From JBBQXH01 sp963710975 (GTDB lineage: Bacteria; Actinomycetota; Thermoleophilia; Gaiellales; Gaiellaceae): a stretch of DNA of 64,000 nt. The position numbers and the translations under genes are program-made. Positions 16,679 to 25,693 of this stretch are shown piece after piece. Positions within the stretch are counted from its first letter, which is position 1, and each line of letters starts with the position of its first letter. Location: positions 62,001-126,000 of the forward strand of contig CAVQCG010000001.1 in the NCBI GenBank assembly GCA_963710975.1, written 5' to 3'. The notes below the pieces were generated by a model that saw nothing but the letters and a program-made list of their open reading frames with translations, was not told the origin of the DNA and made no database searches.

Positions 16679-17277
16679 CCCGACAGTCTTGCAACCACCC
16701 CGGCGACGAAGTTGTCGAGGTCCTCGAGGCTCCCGTCGTTGACGTACGCGAAGTCTGCCCGGCGGAGCTTCTCCTCGTCGGGCATGAGCCGCCGCTCGCG
16801 CTGCGAGGGATCCGGGACGATCGTCCGTGCAGTCCGGACTCCGCGCGCGGCGGTGATCGCGACGACCGCGTCGAACCGTGCCTCGCCGCCCGTCTCGTAG
16901 AGGAGCGGAACCTCGGTCGCGCACACAGCCGGTGGCTCCGGCAACTTCGCAAGCTCCTCGCGCCAGCTCATGTAGGTCGCCACCACCCGCGGATGCAGGA
17001 GCGCTTCGAGCCACGCGAGCTCCCCCGGATCGGCGAAGACGACGTCACCGACCCGGGCACGGACGATCTCGCCGTCATCGCCGAGGACTCTGGCGCCGAA
17101 CCGGTCGGTGATCGCGTCCTTCACAGCCGGATCGTTCCTGAGCAGGTGATGGACGATCTCGTCGCTCGAGATCACCGCCGCCCCGTGGCGCTCGAACGCG
17201 TCGAGCGCAGCGCTCTTGCCCGCACCGATTCCTCCCGTGATCGCCACGGCGACCGGTCGCCTGCGCTCAGGCGGCAC
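16675..17277 (-). CDS. coaE: Dephospho-CoA kinase
   Basis: This enzyme performs the last step of coenzyme A synthesis, phosphorylating the 3'-hydroxyl of dephospho-CoA. Walker A is ITGGIGAGKSAAL, followed by SSDEIVHHLL and then VVFADPGELAWLEALLHPRV. The lid carries VPLLYETG and the final Arg/Lys-rich segment is ERRLMPDEEKLRRADFAYVNDG. I chose the GTG at 17277 (200 residues), and a GTG at 17247 is possible. No clear ribosome site precedes either. The start lies 17 nt after the rpsA stop, a neighbour order also known elsewhere. Confidence 0.93.
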   Translation of the reverse strand: MPPERRRPVAVAITGGIGAGKSAALDAFERHGAAVISSDEIVHHLLRNDPAVKDAITDRFGARVLGDDGEIVRARVGDVVFADPGELAWLEALLHPRVVATYMSWREELAKLPEPPAVCATEVPLLYETGGEARFDAVVAITAARGVRTARTIVPDPSQRERRLMPDEEKLRRADFAYVNDGSLEDLDNFVAGVVARLSG

Positions 17278-17293
17278 GGCCGGCGCCGCCCGG

Positions 17294-18724
17294 TTAGGCC
17301 GACGGCTCGGGCTCGGCGTCGTCGAGCTCGACGACAGCTTCGGGCTCGACGGCTTCAGGCACGGGTACAGGCTCGGGATCGACCACGACCTCGACCTCGA
17401 CCTCGACGGCCTCGACCTCGACGACCTCCACCGTAACCTCGTCGACGGGCTCTGCCTCGGCAGCGACCTCGATGACGTCAAGGTCGACCTCGTCAACCCC
17501 CGGGTCGACCTCGTAGGCCATCTCGGAGACCTCCGCCTCGGTATCGAGCTCAGCCTCCGGCTCGGGCGGAGTGGCGATCGGAGCGAACCCGCCGATGGAC
17601 GGCTGGACGTCGTCCGTCTCTTCCACCCGCTTGAGCGAGAGCGACAACCGCCGCCGGTCGGCGTCCATCTCGATGATCTTCACCTTCACGACCTCGCCCT
17701 GGGAGACGATCTCGCGAGGGTTCTCGACGTGATGCTGGGCGAGCTCCGAGATGTGGACCAGGCCTTCGACGCCCGGAAGGATCTCGACGAACGATCCAAA
17801 GGTCACGACCTTGGTGACCCGGCCCTCGACCACGTCGTTCTCCTGGTAGGCCTCGATGACCTGCTGCCAGGGGTCTGACTGAGTCTGCTTGAGGCCAAGG
17901 GAGATCCGTTGCCGGTCGCGATCGATGTCGAGCACCTTCACCCGGACTGTCTGGCCGATCTCGAGCACTTCGGACGGATGATTCACGTGGCTCCACGAGA
18001 GCTCGGAGATGTGAATGAGGCCGTCGATGCCCTCGAGGTCGACGAAGGCGCCGAAGTCGACGATGTTGGAGATCGTCCCCTCGACGACATCGCCCGGCGA
18101 GAGACGATCGAGGATCGCCTGTCTCATCTCCTTGCGCTCGTCCTCGAGCACCGCGCGGCGCGAGAGGACGACGTTGTTGCGGCTGCGATTGAGCTCGATG
18201 ACCTTCGAGCGAAGCTGCTTCCCGAGGAACTCGTCGAGGTTCTGCACGCGCCTGATGTCGACGAGCGATGCGGGAAGGAACCCACGAACTCCGAGGTCCA
18301 GGATCAAGCCACCCTTGACGACCTCGATGACCGTACCCTCGACCGGCTCACCGCTCTCAGCGGCACCCTCGATGCGCTTCCACGCCATCTCGAACCGCGC
18401 CCGCTTCTTCGAGAGGATCAGGCGCCCTTCGGCGTCCTCCTTCGTCATCACGAGAGCGTCGATCTCGTCCCCGAGCTGCACCTCGTCCGCAGGGTTGACC
18501 GACCGGCGAATCGAGAGCTCGGAGACCGGGATGACCCCCTCGGACTTGTAGCCGATGTCGACGAGAACCTCGTCCTTGTCGACCCGGACCACGGTTCCGC
18601 GCACGACCTCCCCTTCGTTGATGACGGGGATCGTCGCGTCGTAGTCGGGAATCAGGCTTCCGTCGTCGGCTCGAACCCAGCCGTCTTCGGTCGTATCTGT
18701 CTCAGCGGTCGTCTCGTAGGCCAT
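17294..18724 (-). CDS. rpsA: 30S ribosomal protein S1
   Basis: This 476-residue RNA-binding ribosomal protein has four S1 repeats, seen as GTVVRVDKDEVLVDIGYKSEG, GTVIEVVKGGLILDLGVRGF, GTISNIVDFGAFVDLEGIDG and GRVTKVVTFGSFVEILPGVEG. Four domains fit Gram-positive S1. The last 100 or so residues form a strongly acidic Val/Glu/Asp/Pro-rich tail, which is probably disordered. I chose ATG 18724 (MAYETT). No Shine-Dalgarno is visible, and a TACACT -10-like hexamer at 18737-18742 would give a leader of only a few bases, so the mRNA may be nearly leaderless. Confidence 0.95.
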   Translation of the reverse strand: MAYETTAETDTTEDGWVRADDGSLIPDYDATIPVINEGEVVRGTVVRVDKDEVLVDIGYKSEGVIPVSELSIRRSVNPADEVQLGDEIDALVMTKEDAEGRLILSKKRARFEMAWKRIEGAAESGEPVEGTVIEVVKGGLILDLGVRGFLPASLVDIRRVQNLDEFLGKQLRSKVIELNRSRNNVVLSRRAVLEDERKEMRQAILDRLSPGDVVEGTISNIVDFGAFVDLEGIDGLIHISELSWSHVNHPSEVLEIGQTVRVKVLDIDRDRQRISLGLKQTQSDPWQQVIEAYQENDVVEGRVTKVVTFGSFVEILPGVEGLVHISELAQHHVENPREIVSQGEVVKVKIIEMDADRRRLSLSLKRVEETDDVQPSIGGFAPIATPPEPEAELDTEAEVSEMAYEVDPGVDEVDLDVIEVAAEAEPVDEVTVEVVEVEAVEVEVEVVVDPEPVPVPEAVEPEAVVELDDAEPEPSA

Positions 18725-18795
18725 CAGGAAGCGCCTAGTGTAGCAACGTCCCTTCGGCATGACCGCTGCTCCGCGAGGGCAGCTAGGTTTCGTCC

Positions 18796-20634
18796 GTGAG
18801 CACTCTCCCCCCGCTCGTGCCCCGCGAGATCCTGTTCGGGAACCCCGAGCGGATCTCGCCTCGAATCTCCCCTGACGGCACCCGGCTCGCCTGGATAGCA
18901 CCCGCTGACGGCGTCCTGAACGTCTGGGTCCGAACCGTCGGCGCCGACGACGATCGCGCGGTCACGACCGACCGCGATCGAGGAATCCGCCAGTTCTTCT
19001 GGGGCCCCGACAACCGTCGCATCGTCTACCTCCAGGACACGGGAGGCGACGAGGATTGGCACGTTCACGACGTCGACCTCGCGACGGGTCAGGCTCGCGA
19101 TCTCACGCCGTTCAAGGGCGTGCAGGCTCGCATCGAGCACGTCGACAAGAACTTCCCGGACCGCATCCTCGTCGGGCTCAACAGGGACAACCCGGAGCTC
19201 CATGACGTGTACTCGCTCGTGCTCGAGACCGGCGCCCTCGAGAAGGTCGTCGAGAATCCCGGATTCATCGGATTCGTCACCGACCGCCGATTCGACGTTC
19301 GCGGGGCCGTTGCGCCCCTGCCCGACGGCGGAATGTCGCTGCTCGTGCGCGACACGACGGAAGCGCCGTGGCGGGAGATACTCGGGGTCGGCCAGGAAGA
19401 CGCGCTGGGAACCCAGCCACTGGCGTTCAGCGAGAACGGCAACCGGCTCCTCGCCGAATCGTCGGCCGGCTCGAACACGAGCAGGCTCATCTGGCTCGAG
19501 TGCGCGGACGGATCCGAGTCGGTCGTCGTCGAAGATCCACAGTACGACGTCGCCGGCGTCCGCCTCCACCCGGATACGAACGACCCACAGATCGCACTGA
19601 TTCTGAAGGATCGGATGGACTACGTCGTGCTCGATCCAGCGATCCGTGACGACCTCGAGCTGCTGCGGGAGCTCGAGCCGGGCGATCTCGTCTTCGCTGG
19701 GAACGACGACGCTGACCGCACGTGGCTCGTCGGGTACACGGCTGACAACGGGCCGATCCGCTACTACGCCTACGATCGCGTGTCGCACGAGGCGACATTC
19801 CTGTTCGAGCACCAGCCTGCCCTCTCTGACTTCGAGCTCGCCCGGATGGAGCCGTTCTCGTTCGAGTCTCGCGACGGGCTGACGATCCACGGATATCTCA
19901 CATTCCCGCCGGGCGCCGACCGGCAGGGCCTGCCTGCTGTCCTCGACGTCCACGGCGGGCCGTGGGGACGTGACACGTGGGGCTTCAACCCCGAGACGCA
20001 ATGGCTCGCGAATCGCGGCTACCTCTCGGTTCAGGTCAACTTCCGCGGCTCGACCGGCTTCGGGAAACGCTTCGTGAACGCAGGCGATCGCGAGTGGGGT
20101 GCGAAGATGCACGACGACCTGCTCGACGCGGTGGGCTGGGTCACCGCCGAGGGCTATGCGGATCCCGAGAGGATTGCGATCTACGGCGGCTCCTACGGCG
20201 GCTATGCGGCACTCGTCGGCGCTGCCTTCACCCCGGACGTCTTCCGCTGCGCCGTCGACATCGTCGGTCCGTCGAACCTGAAGACGCTGATCGAGTCGAT
20301 CCCGCCCTACTGGGCGCCGATGATCGCCCAGTTCCACACACGCGTCGGGAACCCGGAGACCGAAGCCGACTTCCTCTGGGAGCGCTCCCCGCTCTCGCGG
20401 GTCGGCGACATCCGCATTCCCCTGCTGATCGCCCAGGGCGCGAACGACCCGCGGGTGAAACAGGCCGAGAGCGAGCAGATCGTCGCGGCGCTCCGCGACA
20501 AGGGCATCCCCCACGAATACATGCTGTTCCCCGACGAGGGGCACGGCTTCGCGAAGCCCGAGAACAGGCTGCGCTTCTACGCCGCGGCCGAGCGCTTCCT
20601 CGCCGAGCATCTCGGCGGGAGATTCGAGCCGTAA
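18796..20634 (+). CDS. S9 family prolyl oligopeptidase-type peptidase
   Basis: This 612-residue serine peptidase has an N-terminal beta-propeller made of TolB/DPP-like blades (PRISPDGTRLAWI) and a C-terminal alpha/beta-hydrolase. The nucleophile motif is YGGSYGGYAALVG, the Asp is in IAQGANDPRV, and the His is in FPDEGHGFAK. DVHGGPWGRDTWGF is the oxyanion-hole segment. It belongs with dipeptidyl aminopeptidases/acylaminoacyl-peptidases that digest short peptides, probably in the cytoplasm since no signal peptide is seen. The GTG start at 18796 is divergent from rpsA. Confidence 0.92.
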   Translation: MSTLPPLVPREILFGNPERISPRISPDGTRLAWIAPADGVLNVWVRTVGADDDRAVTTDRDRGIRQFFWGPDNRRIVYLQDTGGDEDWHVHDVDLATGQARDLTPFKGVQARIEHVDKNFPDRILVGLNRDNPELHDVYSLVLETGALEKVVENPGFIGFVTDRRFDVRGAVAPLPDGGMSLLVRDTTEAPWREILGVGQEDALGTQPLAFSENGNRLLAESSAGSNTSRLIWLECADGSESVVVEDPQYDVAGVRLHPDTNDPQIALILKDRMDYVVLDPAIRDDLELLRELEPGDLVFAGNDDADRTWLVGYTADNGPIRYYAYDRVSHEATFLFEHQPALSDFELARMEPFSFESRDGLTIHGYLTFPPGADRQGLPAVLDVHGGPWGRDTWGFNPETQWLANRGYLSVQVNFRGSTGFGKRFVNAGDREWGAKMHDDLLDAVGWVTAEGYADPERIAIYGGSYGGYAALVGAAFTPDVFRCAVDIVGPSNLKTLIESIPPYWAPMIAQFHTRVGNPETEADFLWERSPLSRVGDIRIPLLIAQGANDPRVKQAESEQIVAALRDKGIPHEYMLFPDEGHGFAKPENRLRFYAAAERFLAEHLGGRFEP

Positions 20635-21031
20635 GGCGCGTCGGCACGCAACGGCGCCGAAGGCGCCAGCCGTGCCAGGAGGGCCGCGGAGCGGCCCGGT
20701 CACCAGGCGACCGCACAGCGGGCGGCGAAGCCGGCCGCGACGCGCCGTCGAGCCCGCCAGGGCTCGACACATCGGGCCGAAGGCGACCAGGGCCGTGCCG
20801 GGGAGGGCCGCGGAGCGGCCCGGCTCCGCCGGGACGCGCGACAGCGGGCGACGAAGCCGGGCCGCGACGCGCCGTCCGGCCCGCCAGGCGCCTCGGCGCC
20901 GTTGCGTCGGCCGGCGATACAGGGCTCCTTTTCGGTGGGCTTGTACGCCTCCCGGCTCCGCCGGGAGGCGAGAAGCGTCGCGCCCTGGCGGCCTTCGGCC
21001 GCGGGCGCTGTGCGACCCGCTCTCGCGGGTC
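20635..21031. repeat. GC-rich modular hairpin repeat cluster A
   Basis: This intergenic stretch between the convergent S9 peptidase and polA genes holds no gene. It has two diverged tandem copies of a unit with a period of about 124 bp (GGGCCGCGGAGCGGCCC hairpins at about 20681 and 20805). Further stem-loops include GGCGCCGAAGGCGCC and CTCCCGGCTCCGCCGGGAG. On the minus strand the segment beginning GCGCCCGCGGCCGAAGGCCG is shared with cluster B at 41.6-41.9 kb. A perfect stem, GACCCGC/GCGGGTC with a 4-nt loop, directly follows the polA stop and could help end transcription. Confidence 0.75.
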
Positions 21032-23614
21032 TTACTTCTTCGCCTCGGTCCAGTCGTCGCCGACGCCGACGTCCACGACGAGCGGAGGGTCGAGGGAGTA
21101 GGCGCCGCACATCTCTTCGCGGACGAGCTCGCGCACTGCGGACACCTCTGCCGCGGGAACCTCGAGCAGCAGCTCGTCGTGCACCTGCAGGACGAGCCGC
21201 GCCGCGCGGCCCTCTGCCCGGAGACGGCGCTGGATCGAGACCATTGCGACCTTGATGATGTCCGCGGCAGTGCCCTGCATGATCGTGTTGACGGCGAGCC
21301 GCTCACCGAGCGAGCGTGTCTGACGGTTCCGGACCCGTAGCTCGGGGATCGGCCGGCGGCGGCCGAGCAGCGTCCGGACTGAGCCCTCGCGCTCGGCCTG
21401 CTCGATCGTCCGCTGGATGAAGTCCTGGACGTGGGGGAACCGCGCGAGATAGGTCTCGATGTAGACCGCTGCCTCCTCCCTCGAGATGTCCAGCTGATCG
21501 GACAGTCCGAAGGCGCTGATGCCGTAGATGATTCCGAAGTTCACGGCCTTCGCGCGGTTCCGCTCGTCCTTGGTGAGGGTGGCCTGCTCCTTGCCGAGCA
21601 CCTCGGCCGCGGTCGCCGCGTGGACGTCGTCGCCACGGAGGAACGCCTCCTTTAGCTTTGGCTCGCCCGAGACGTGCGCGAGGATGCGAAGCTCGACCTG
21701 CGAGTAGTCCGCCGAGAGGAGCTTGCAGCCGGGCTCGGCGACAAAGGCACTGCGGATCGTGCGGCCGAGCTCGGTGCGGATCGGGATCGACTGGAGGTTC
21801 GGGTTCGACGTCGAGAGACGCCCGGTCGCCGCCACCGTCTGATTGAAGTGCGTGTGCAGCCGGCCGTCGTCCGGCGAGATGAGCTCGGGGAGCGGGCCGA
21901 GGTAGGTGTTCAAGAGCTTCGAGTACTCGCGCCATTCCTCGATCACAGGCACGATCGCATGCGCGTCCCGGAGGCCCCGCAGCACGCGGGTATCCGTGGA
22001 GTAGCCCGTCTTCCCCTTCCGCCCCGGGGCGAGGCCCAGCGTCTCGAACAGGATCCGCGCGACCTGCTGGGTCGATCCGACGAGGAACGGCTCGCCGGCG
22101 AGCTCCTGGGCCTTCGACTCGAGCTCCTCGACGCGATCCGCGAGGCGCGCGGTGATCTCGCCCATCCGGTACGTGTCGATCTTGACCCCGGCGTCCTCCA
22201 TCAGGCGAAGCACGAGGGCCAGCGGAAGCTCTATCTCCCGGTACAGCGGAACGAGGTCGAGCGCCCGGAGGCGCTCACGAAGCGGCTCCGCCAGCGCGAG
22301 CGTCGCAGCCGCCGCGCGAACGAGCGCCTCCGTCTCCTCCTCCGCGGGCGGGTCGGGCCTCGCCTCGATTCCGTACTCCGCGGAGAGATCCGCGAGCAGG
22401 TAGGTCGACCGACCCGGCTCCACGAGGTACGCGGCGATCTCGGTGTCGTCGGCGGGCAGAACCCCCCGGCGGACGAGCTCCTGCGGCAGCGAGGCGAACC
22501 CGTGACAGATCACCTCGGCATCGCGGAGATTCTCGGGATCGAGCGTCCCCACCTGGATCGGCGCACCCTCGCGGGCGAGCGCGGCTCGTTCACCGCTGAC
22601 GGCGAGCGCCGCCGGCCCGGTCACCCGCCCGATCAATCCTTCGACCCACGGCGCAGGAGTTGCCTCGGAGCGAGGGAGATCAGCCGCCGGCAACGCGGCA
22701 TCGAGCTCGTCGACACGGCGAAGGAGATTGCGGAACTCGAACCGGCGGAACATCTCCTTCAGCTGCGAGCGGTCCGGAGGGGCGAGCACGAGCGCAGCGG
22801 GATCGAAGTCGATCTCGAGGTCGCGCCGCATCGTCGCGAGCAGCTTCGACTGGCGGGCCTGCTCGGCGTGCTCGCGAATCGCCTTCGCGCGAGCCGGCGT
22901 CAGCTCGTCAGCGTGCTCGATCACGGCCTCGAGCGATCCGAACTGCCCGATCAGCTGTCCGGCCGTCTTGTCACCGATCCCCGGAACGCCCGGGATGTTG
23001 TCCGAGGTGTCCCCTTTGAGTCCGATGAAGTCCGGCACCTGCTCGGGCGAGACGCCGTAGCGGGCCTCGACGCGCTCCGGCGTATAGACCTGAACGTCCG
23101 CGACGCCTCTGGGAGTCATCATCAGGCAGACGTTCTCCGAGCAGAGCTGGAAGGCGTCGCGATCTGTCGAGACGACGCAGGTCTTCACGCCCGCCTCGTC
23201 CGCGCGCGTGGCGAGCGTCGCGATGACGTCGTCAGCCTCCCAGCCCTCGAACTCGAGGTTCCTGTAGCCGAACGCCTCGACGATCGGGCGAAAGTAGGGG
23301 AACTGCTCGCGCAGGAGATCAGGCATCGGCCTACGTTCTGCCTTGTACTCCTCAGCAACCTCCAGGCGGTGAACGGGCCGCGTGTCCCACGCGACCGCTA
23401 CCCCTCTCGGCTTGTAGTCGACGAGGAGCTTGAAGAGCATGTTGACGAATCCGAGCAGCGCGTTGGTCGGGAAGCCCTCGGATGTGGCGAGCTCCTCGGG
23501 GAGCGCGAAGTAGGCGCGATAGGCGAGGTTGTTGCCGTCGACGAGGAACAGTTCGGCGTCCCGGACGGGCCCGTCGTCGAGCTCGAGCTCCTCGCCAGTG
23601 AGGGTCTTCGGCAC
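21032..23614 (-). CDS. polA: DNA polymerase I
   Basis: This 860-residue enzyme for Okazaki-fragment processing and repair synthesis has an N-terminal 5'-nuclease domain (residues 1-300: LFLVDGNNLAYRAYFALP, EGWEADDVIATLA, GLKGDTSDNIPGVPGIGDKT). The central 3'-5' exonuclease domain lacks the DEDD residues, as is usual in actinobacterial and Thermus enzymes. The C-terminal polymerase has motif A LLSADYSQVELRILAH, the O-helix RAKAVNFGIIYG and motif C LVLQVHDELLLEV. The N-terminus could begin slightly later, but MPKTLTGEEL is acceptable. Confidence 0.97.
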   Translation of the reverse strand: MPKTLTGEELELDDGPVRDAELFLVDGNNLAYRAYFALPEELATSEGFPTNALLGFVNMLFKLLVDYKPRGVAVAWDTRPVHRLEVAEEYKAERRPMPDLLREQFPYFRPIVEAFGYRNLEFEGWEADDVIATLATRADEAGVKTCVVSTDRDAFQLCSENVCLMMTPRGVADVQVYTPERVEARYGVSPEQVPDFIGLKGDTSDNIPGVPGIGDKTAGQLIGQFGSLEAVIEHADELTPARAKAIREHAEQARQSKLLATMRRDLEIDFDPAALVLAPPDRSQLKEMFRRFEFRNLLRRVDELDAALPAADLPRSEATPAPWVEGLIGRVTGPAALAVSGERAALAREGAPIQVGTLDPENLRDAEVICHGFASLPQELVRRGVLPADDTEIAAYLVEPGRSTYLLADLSAEYGIEARPDPPAEEETEALVRAAAATLALAEPLRERLRALDLVPLYREIELPLALVLRLMEDAGVKIDTYRMGEITARLADRVEELESKAQELAGEPFLVGSTQQVARILFETLGLAPGRKGKTGYSTDTRVLRGLRDAHAIVPVIEEWREYSKLLNTYLGPLPELISPDDGRLHTHFNQTVAATGRLSTSNPNLQSIPIRTELGRTIRSAFVAEPGCKLLSADYSQVELRILAHVSGEPKLKEAFLRGDDVHAATAAEVLGKEQATLTKDERNRAKAVNFGIIYGISAFGLSDQLDISREEAAVYIETYLARFPHVQDFIQRTIEQAEREGSVRTLLGRRRPIPELRVRNRQTRSLGERLAVNTIMQGTAADIIKVAMVSIQRRLRAEGRAARLVLQVHDELLLEVPAAEVSAVRELVREEMCGAYSLDPPLVVDVGVGDDWTEAKK

Positions 23615-23672
23615 GCTTCGAGTCTACGGCGAACGCGCATCCGACCACGGATGCAGTGGGGGGTTGCGGGGC

Positions 23673-23678
23673 TACAAT
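23673..23678 (+). promoter_or_regulatory. Possible -10 element for tRNA-Leu
   Basis: TACAAT lies 10 bp before the mature tRNA 5' end. No good -35 hexamer is seen at 16-18 bp, so support is limited. Confidence 0.35.
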
Positions 23679-23688
23679 GCCTGGCCGG

Positions 23689-23773
23689 GCCGAAGTGGCG
23701 GAACTGGGAGACGCGCTGGACTCAAAATCCAGTGGGGCTATGCCCCGTGCGGGTTCGATCCCCGCCTTCGGCA
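23689..23773 (+). tRNA. tRNA-Leu (anticodon CAA)
   Basis: This 85-nt class II tRNA reads UUG codons. The acceptor stem GCCGAAG pairs with CTTCGGC. The D arm contains TGGCGGAACTGGGAGACGCG, and the anticodon stem CTGGA/TCCAG encloses CTCAAAA (anticodon CAA). The long variable arm GGGGCTATGCCCC is typical of Leu, and the T arm GCGGGTTCGATCCCCGC follows. The discriminator is A, as needed for Leu. CCA is not encoded. It lies between polA and pfkA. Confidence 0.96.
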
Positions 23774-23846
23774 TCGGGCTCGCAGCCCCGTGGTGGGCCC
23801 TTCATGACGAGCAGACGACAAGAACCGCTCGAGGTCAGGAGTAGCG

Positions 23847-24881
23847 ATGACAAAGTCGGTCGGCGTGCTGACCGGAGGTGGTGACTGCCCGGGGCTCAAC
23901 GCGGTGATACGCGCGGTCAGCAAGCGCCTGCTGGGGCGTGGCTACGAGGTGGTTGGGATCCGCGAGGGCTGGCAGGGCCTCGTCGAAGGACGGTTCCAAC
24001 CGCTCAGCGCCCGACAGGTCTCGGGGATTCTGTCGCGCGGAGGGACGATCCTCGGCACGACTGGGGTCGATCCGGGCCGGATCGAGGGCGGTGTGCAGCG
24101 GGTGCTCGAGAACGCGCGCGAGCTGACGGGTGTCGTCGCGATCGGCGGCGAGGGAACACTCGGCGTGGCCGCCCGGCTCCACGCCGAGCACGGGCTCCCG
24201 GTTGTCGGCGTTCCGAAGACGATCGACAACGACATCGCAATGACGGACGCGACCGTCGGCTTCGATACGGCTCTCACGGTCGCGACCGAGGCGATCGACC
24301 GGATCCACACGACCGCCGAGTCGCACAACCGCGTGATGGTCATCGAGGTGATGGGCCGGAACACCGGGTGGATCGCCGTGGAGAGCGGCATCGCCGCGGG
24401 TGCCGATCTGGTGCTGATCCCGGAGCACCCTCTCACCGTCGAGGTGGCCGCGGAGCGGATTCGCCGCCGCCATCGGGAGGGCCGCACGTTTTCGATCGTC
24501 GTCGTCGCCGAAGGGTGCCCGCTCGTCTTCGAATCCGGCGAGCAGCGCGTGATCGCGAGCGGTGTCGACGCAAACGGCTTCGTCCGCTTCGGTGGCGTCG
24601 GCGCGGAGCTCGCCGGTGAGCTCGAGCGTCGCACCGGCTTTCAGACCCGAGTGACTGTTCTCGGGCACGTCCAGCGCGGTGGTACCCCGACCGCCCGCGA
24701 CCGCGTGCTCGGCACGCGGTTCGGCCTGGCCGCGGCGGATCTCGTCGACAGCGGCCGCTTCGGGTTGATGACGGCGTTGCGCGGCGATGTGATCGAGCCG
24801 GTGCCGCTCACCGCTGCGGTCGCAGAGCGGCGAGCCGTGCCGCGCTACTGGTACGACGCCGCAGAGGCGTTCTTCGGCTAG
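23847..24881 (+). CDS. pfkA: 6-phosphofructokinase
   Basis: This 344-residue glycolytic enzyme phosphorylates fructose 6-phosphate. Motifs are LTGGGDCPGLNAVIR, IGGEGTLGVA, VPKTIDNDI (catalytic Asp), EVMGRNTGWIA and GHVQRGGTPTARDR. The residue matching E. coli 104 is Gly, which points to ATP as phosphate donor, while the residue matching 124 is Lys as in PPi-type enzymes. This mix is characteristic of actinobacterial group III PFKs. AGGAG lies before ATG 23847. The TAG stop is part of the inverted-repeat element that follows. Confidence 0.94.
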   Translation: MTKSVGVLTGGGDCPGLNAVIRAVSKRLLGRGYEVVGIREGWQGLVEGRFQPLSARQVSGILSRGGTILGTTGVDPGRIEGGVQRVLENARELTGVVAIGGEGTLGVAARLHAEHGLPVVGVPKTIDNDIAMTDATVGFDTALTVATEAIDRIHTTAESHNRVMVIEVMGRNTGWIAVESGIAAGADLVLIPEHPLTVEVAAERIRRRHREGRTFSIVVVAEGCPLVFESGEQRVIASGVDANGFVRFGGVGAELAGELERRTGFQTRVTVLGHVQRGGTPTARDRVLGTRFGLAAADLVDSGRFGLMTALRGDVIEPVPLTAAVAERRAVPRYWYDAAEAFFG

Positions 24882-25045
24882 TGCTCCGTCCCGGAAGTCC
24901 CTTGATGTTCCGGCGTGCGAAAACCGAGCCGGGCAAGGACGCAGGGAGCACGCGTACTGGTCTAGTACGCGTGCGACCGAGGACGCCGCACGGCGACGGT
25001 TTGCAGCCGCCGGAACGCGAGATGACTTTCGGGACGGTGCACTAG
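24878..25045. other. 168-bp nested inverted-repeat element (structured RNA or MITE-like)
   Basis: The two ends are 22-bp inverted repeats (24878-24899 and 25024-25045) identical at 20 of 22 positions. Inside are a 9-bp arm pair GTTCCGGCG/CGCCGGAAC (24907-24915 and 25008-25016), AAACCG/CGGTTT (24921-24926 and 24997-25002) and a perfect 10-bp stem GCACGCGTAC/GTACGCGTGC around a 7-nt loop (24948-24974). The whole folds as one long interrupted hairpin. It sits between convergent genes, is flanked by CGG on both sides (a possible 3-bp target duplication) and supplies the pfkA stop codon. No T-run follows, so a simple terminator is unlikely. I recognise no RNA family. Confidence 0.7.
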
Positions 25046-25048
25046 CGG

Positions 25049-25693
25049 CTAGAGCCGGCCGGTCAGCTCGGCGAGGCCGTGTGGGAACGCGCTCGCCAGA
25101 TCGTCGCCGAGCAGCACGGCGTCGACCCCTGCTCGCTCGAGCTCGAGGACCTGATCGCGCGTGGTCACTCGGCTCTCCGACACGACGAGCTTTCCGACGG
25201 GAACGTCCGGCAGCAGGTCGAGGGTTCGCTCCAGCTCGGTCTCGCCTTTCTCGGGGTCGCGCTCAGAGATGACAAGGATCTCGGGATCGACCCGCTCGAG
25301 GACCTCCTCGAGCTGCTCCTCGTCACGGACGTCGAAGGCGCAGTCGAGCCCGAGCTCCCACGCCTCGTTCACGAGCTCCTCCAGAAGCTCGTCGTCGTCG
25401 GCCAGATCGTCGTAGTGGAGCACACATGCGTCTGCCCCCGACGCCCGAACTGCCCTCAGCGCCGCAAGGTCGGCCACGACCTCTCGTACCAGGAGAGGAA
25501 GATCGGTCAATGAGCGAAGGTGGTCGACCTCCCTGACAGACTCGACGGCGAGCGCCTCGGCACCCGCGTCCTCGGCTGCACGTGCGAGCGTGGGAAGGTC
25601 GCCACGCAGCAGCGGGATGACGGAGATGCCGTCTCCCTCCGAGATCGCCTGACTGAACCGGCGCTCCGGCCAGCGTCGCTCCTCACCGCTCAT
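25049..25693 (-). CDS. TrpC-like TIM-barrel protein lacking canonical catalytic residues
   Basis: This 214-residue protein resembles indole-3-glycerol-phosphate synthase (ARAAEDAGAEALAVESV, SGADACVLHYDDL, LVVSESRVTTRDQV, AGVDAVLLGDDLA) but is about 45 residues shorter. The Glu-x-Lys pair of strand 1 is replaced by SVIPLLRGD, the LxKDF lysine by LVREVV, the catalytic Glu segment reads AFDVRDEEQL, and INNRD reads ISERD. It therefore probably does not make indole-glycerol phosphate. The ATG at 25693 overlaps the stop of the DeoC-like gene by ATGA, suggesting joint function with another altered TIM barrel. The role is unknown. Confidence 0.65.
   Translation of the reverse strand: MSGEERRWPERRFSQAISEGDGISVIPLLRGDLPTLARAAEDAGAEALAVESVREVDHLRSLTDLPLLVREVVADLAALRAVRASGADACVLHYDDLADDDELLEELVNEAWELGLDCAFDVRDEEQLEEVLERVDPEILVISERDPEKGETELERTLDLLPDVPVGKLVVSESRVTTRDQVLELERAGVDAVLLGDDLASAFPHGLAELTGRL

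Noticed and set aside
21674..23884. A 736-residue open frame on the plus strand
   Set aside because: It lies opposite polA, has the composition of a complementary-strand shadow and shows no domain of its own.
24878..25045. 6S RNA, SRP RNA or c-di-GMP riboswitch
   Set aside because: The conserved SRP tetraloop region, the 6S central bubble sequence and the riboswitch core were not found, and no gene lies downstream on either strand.
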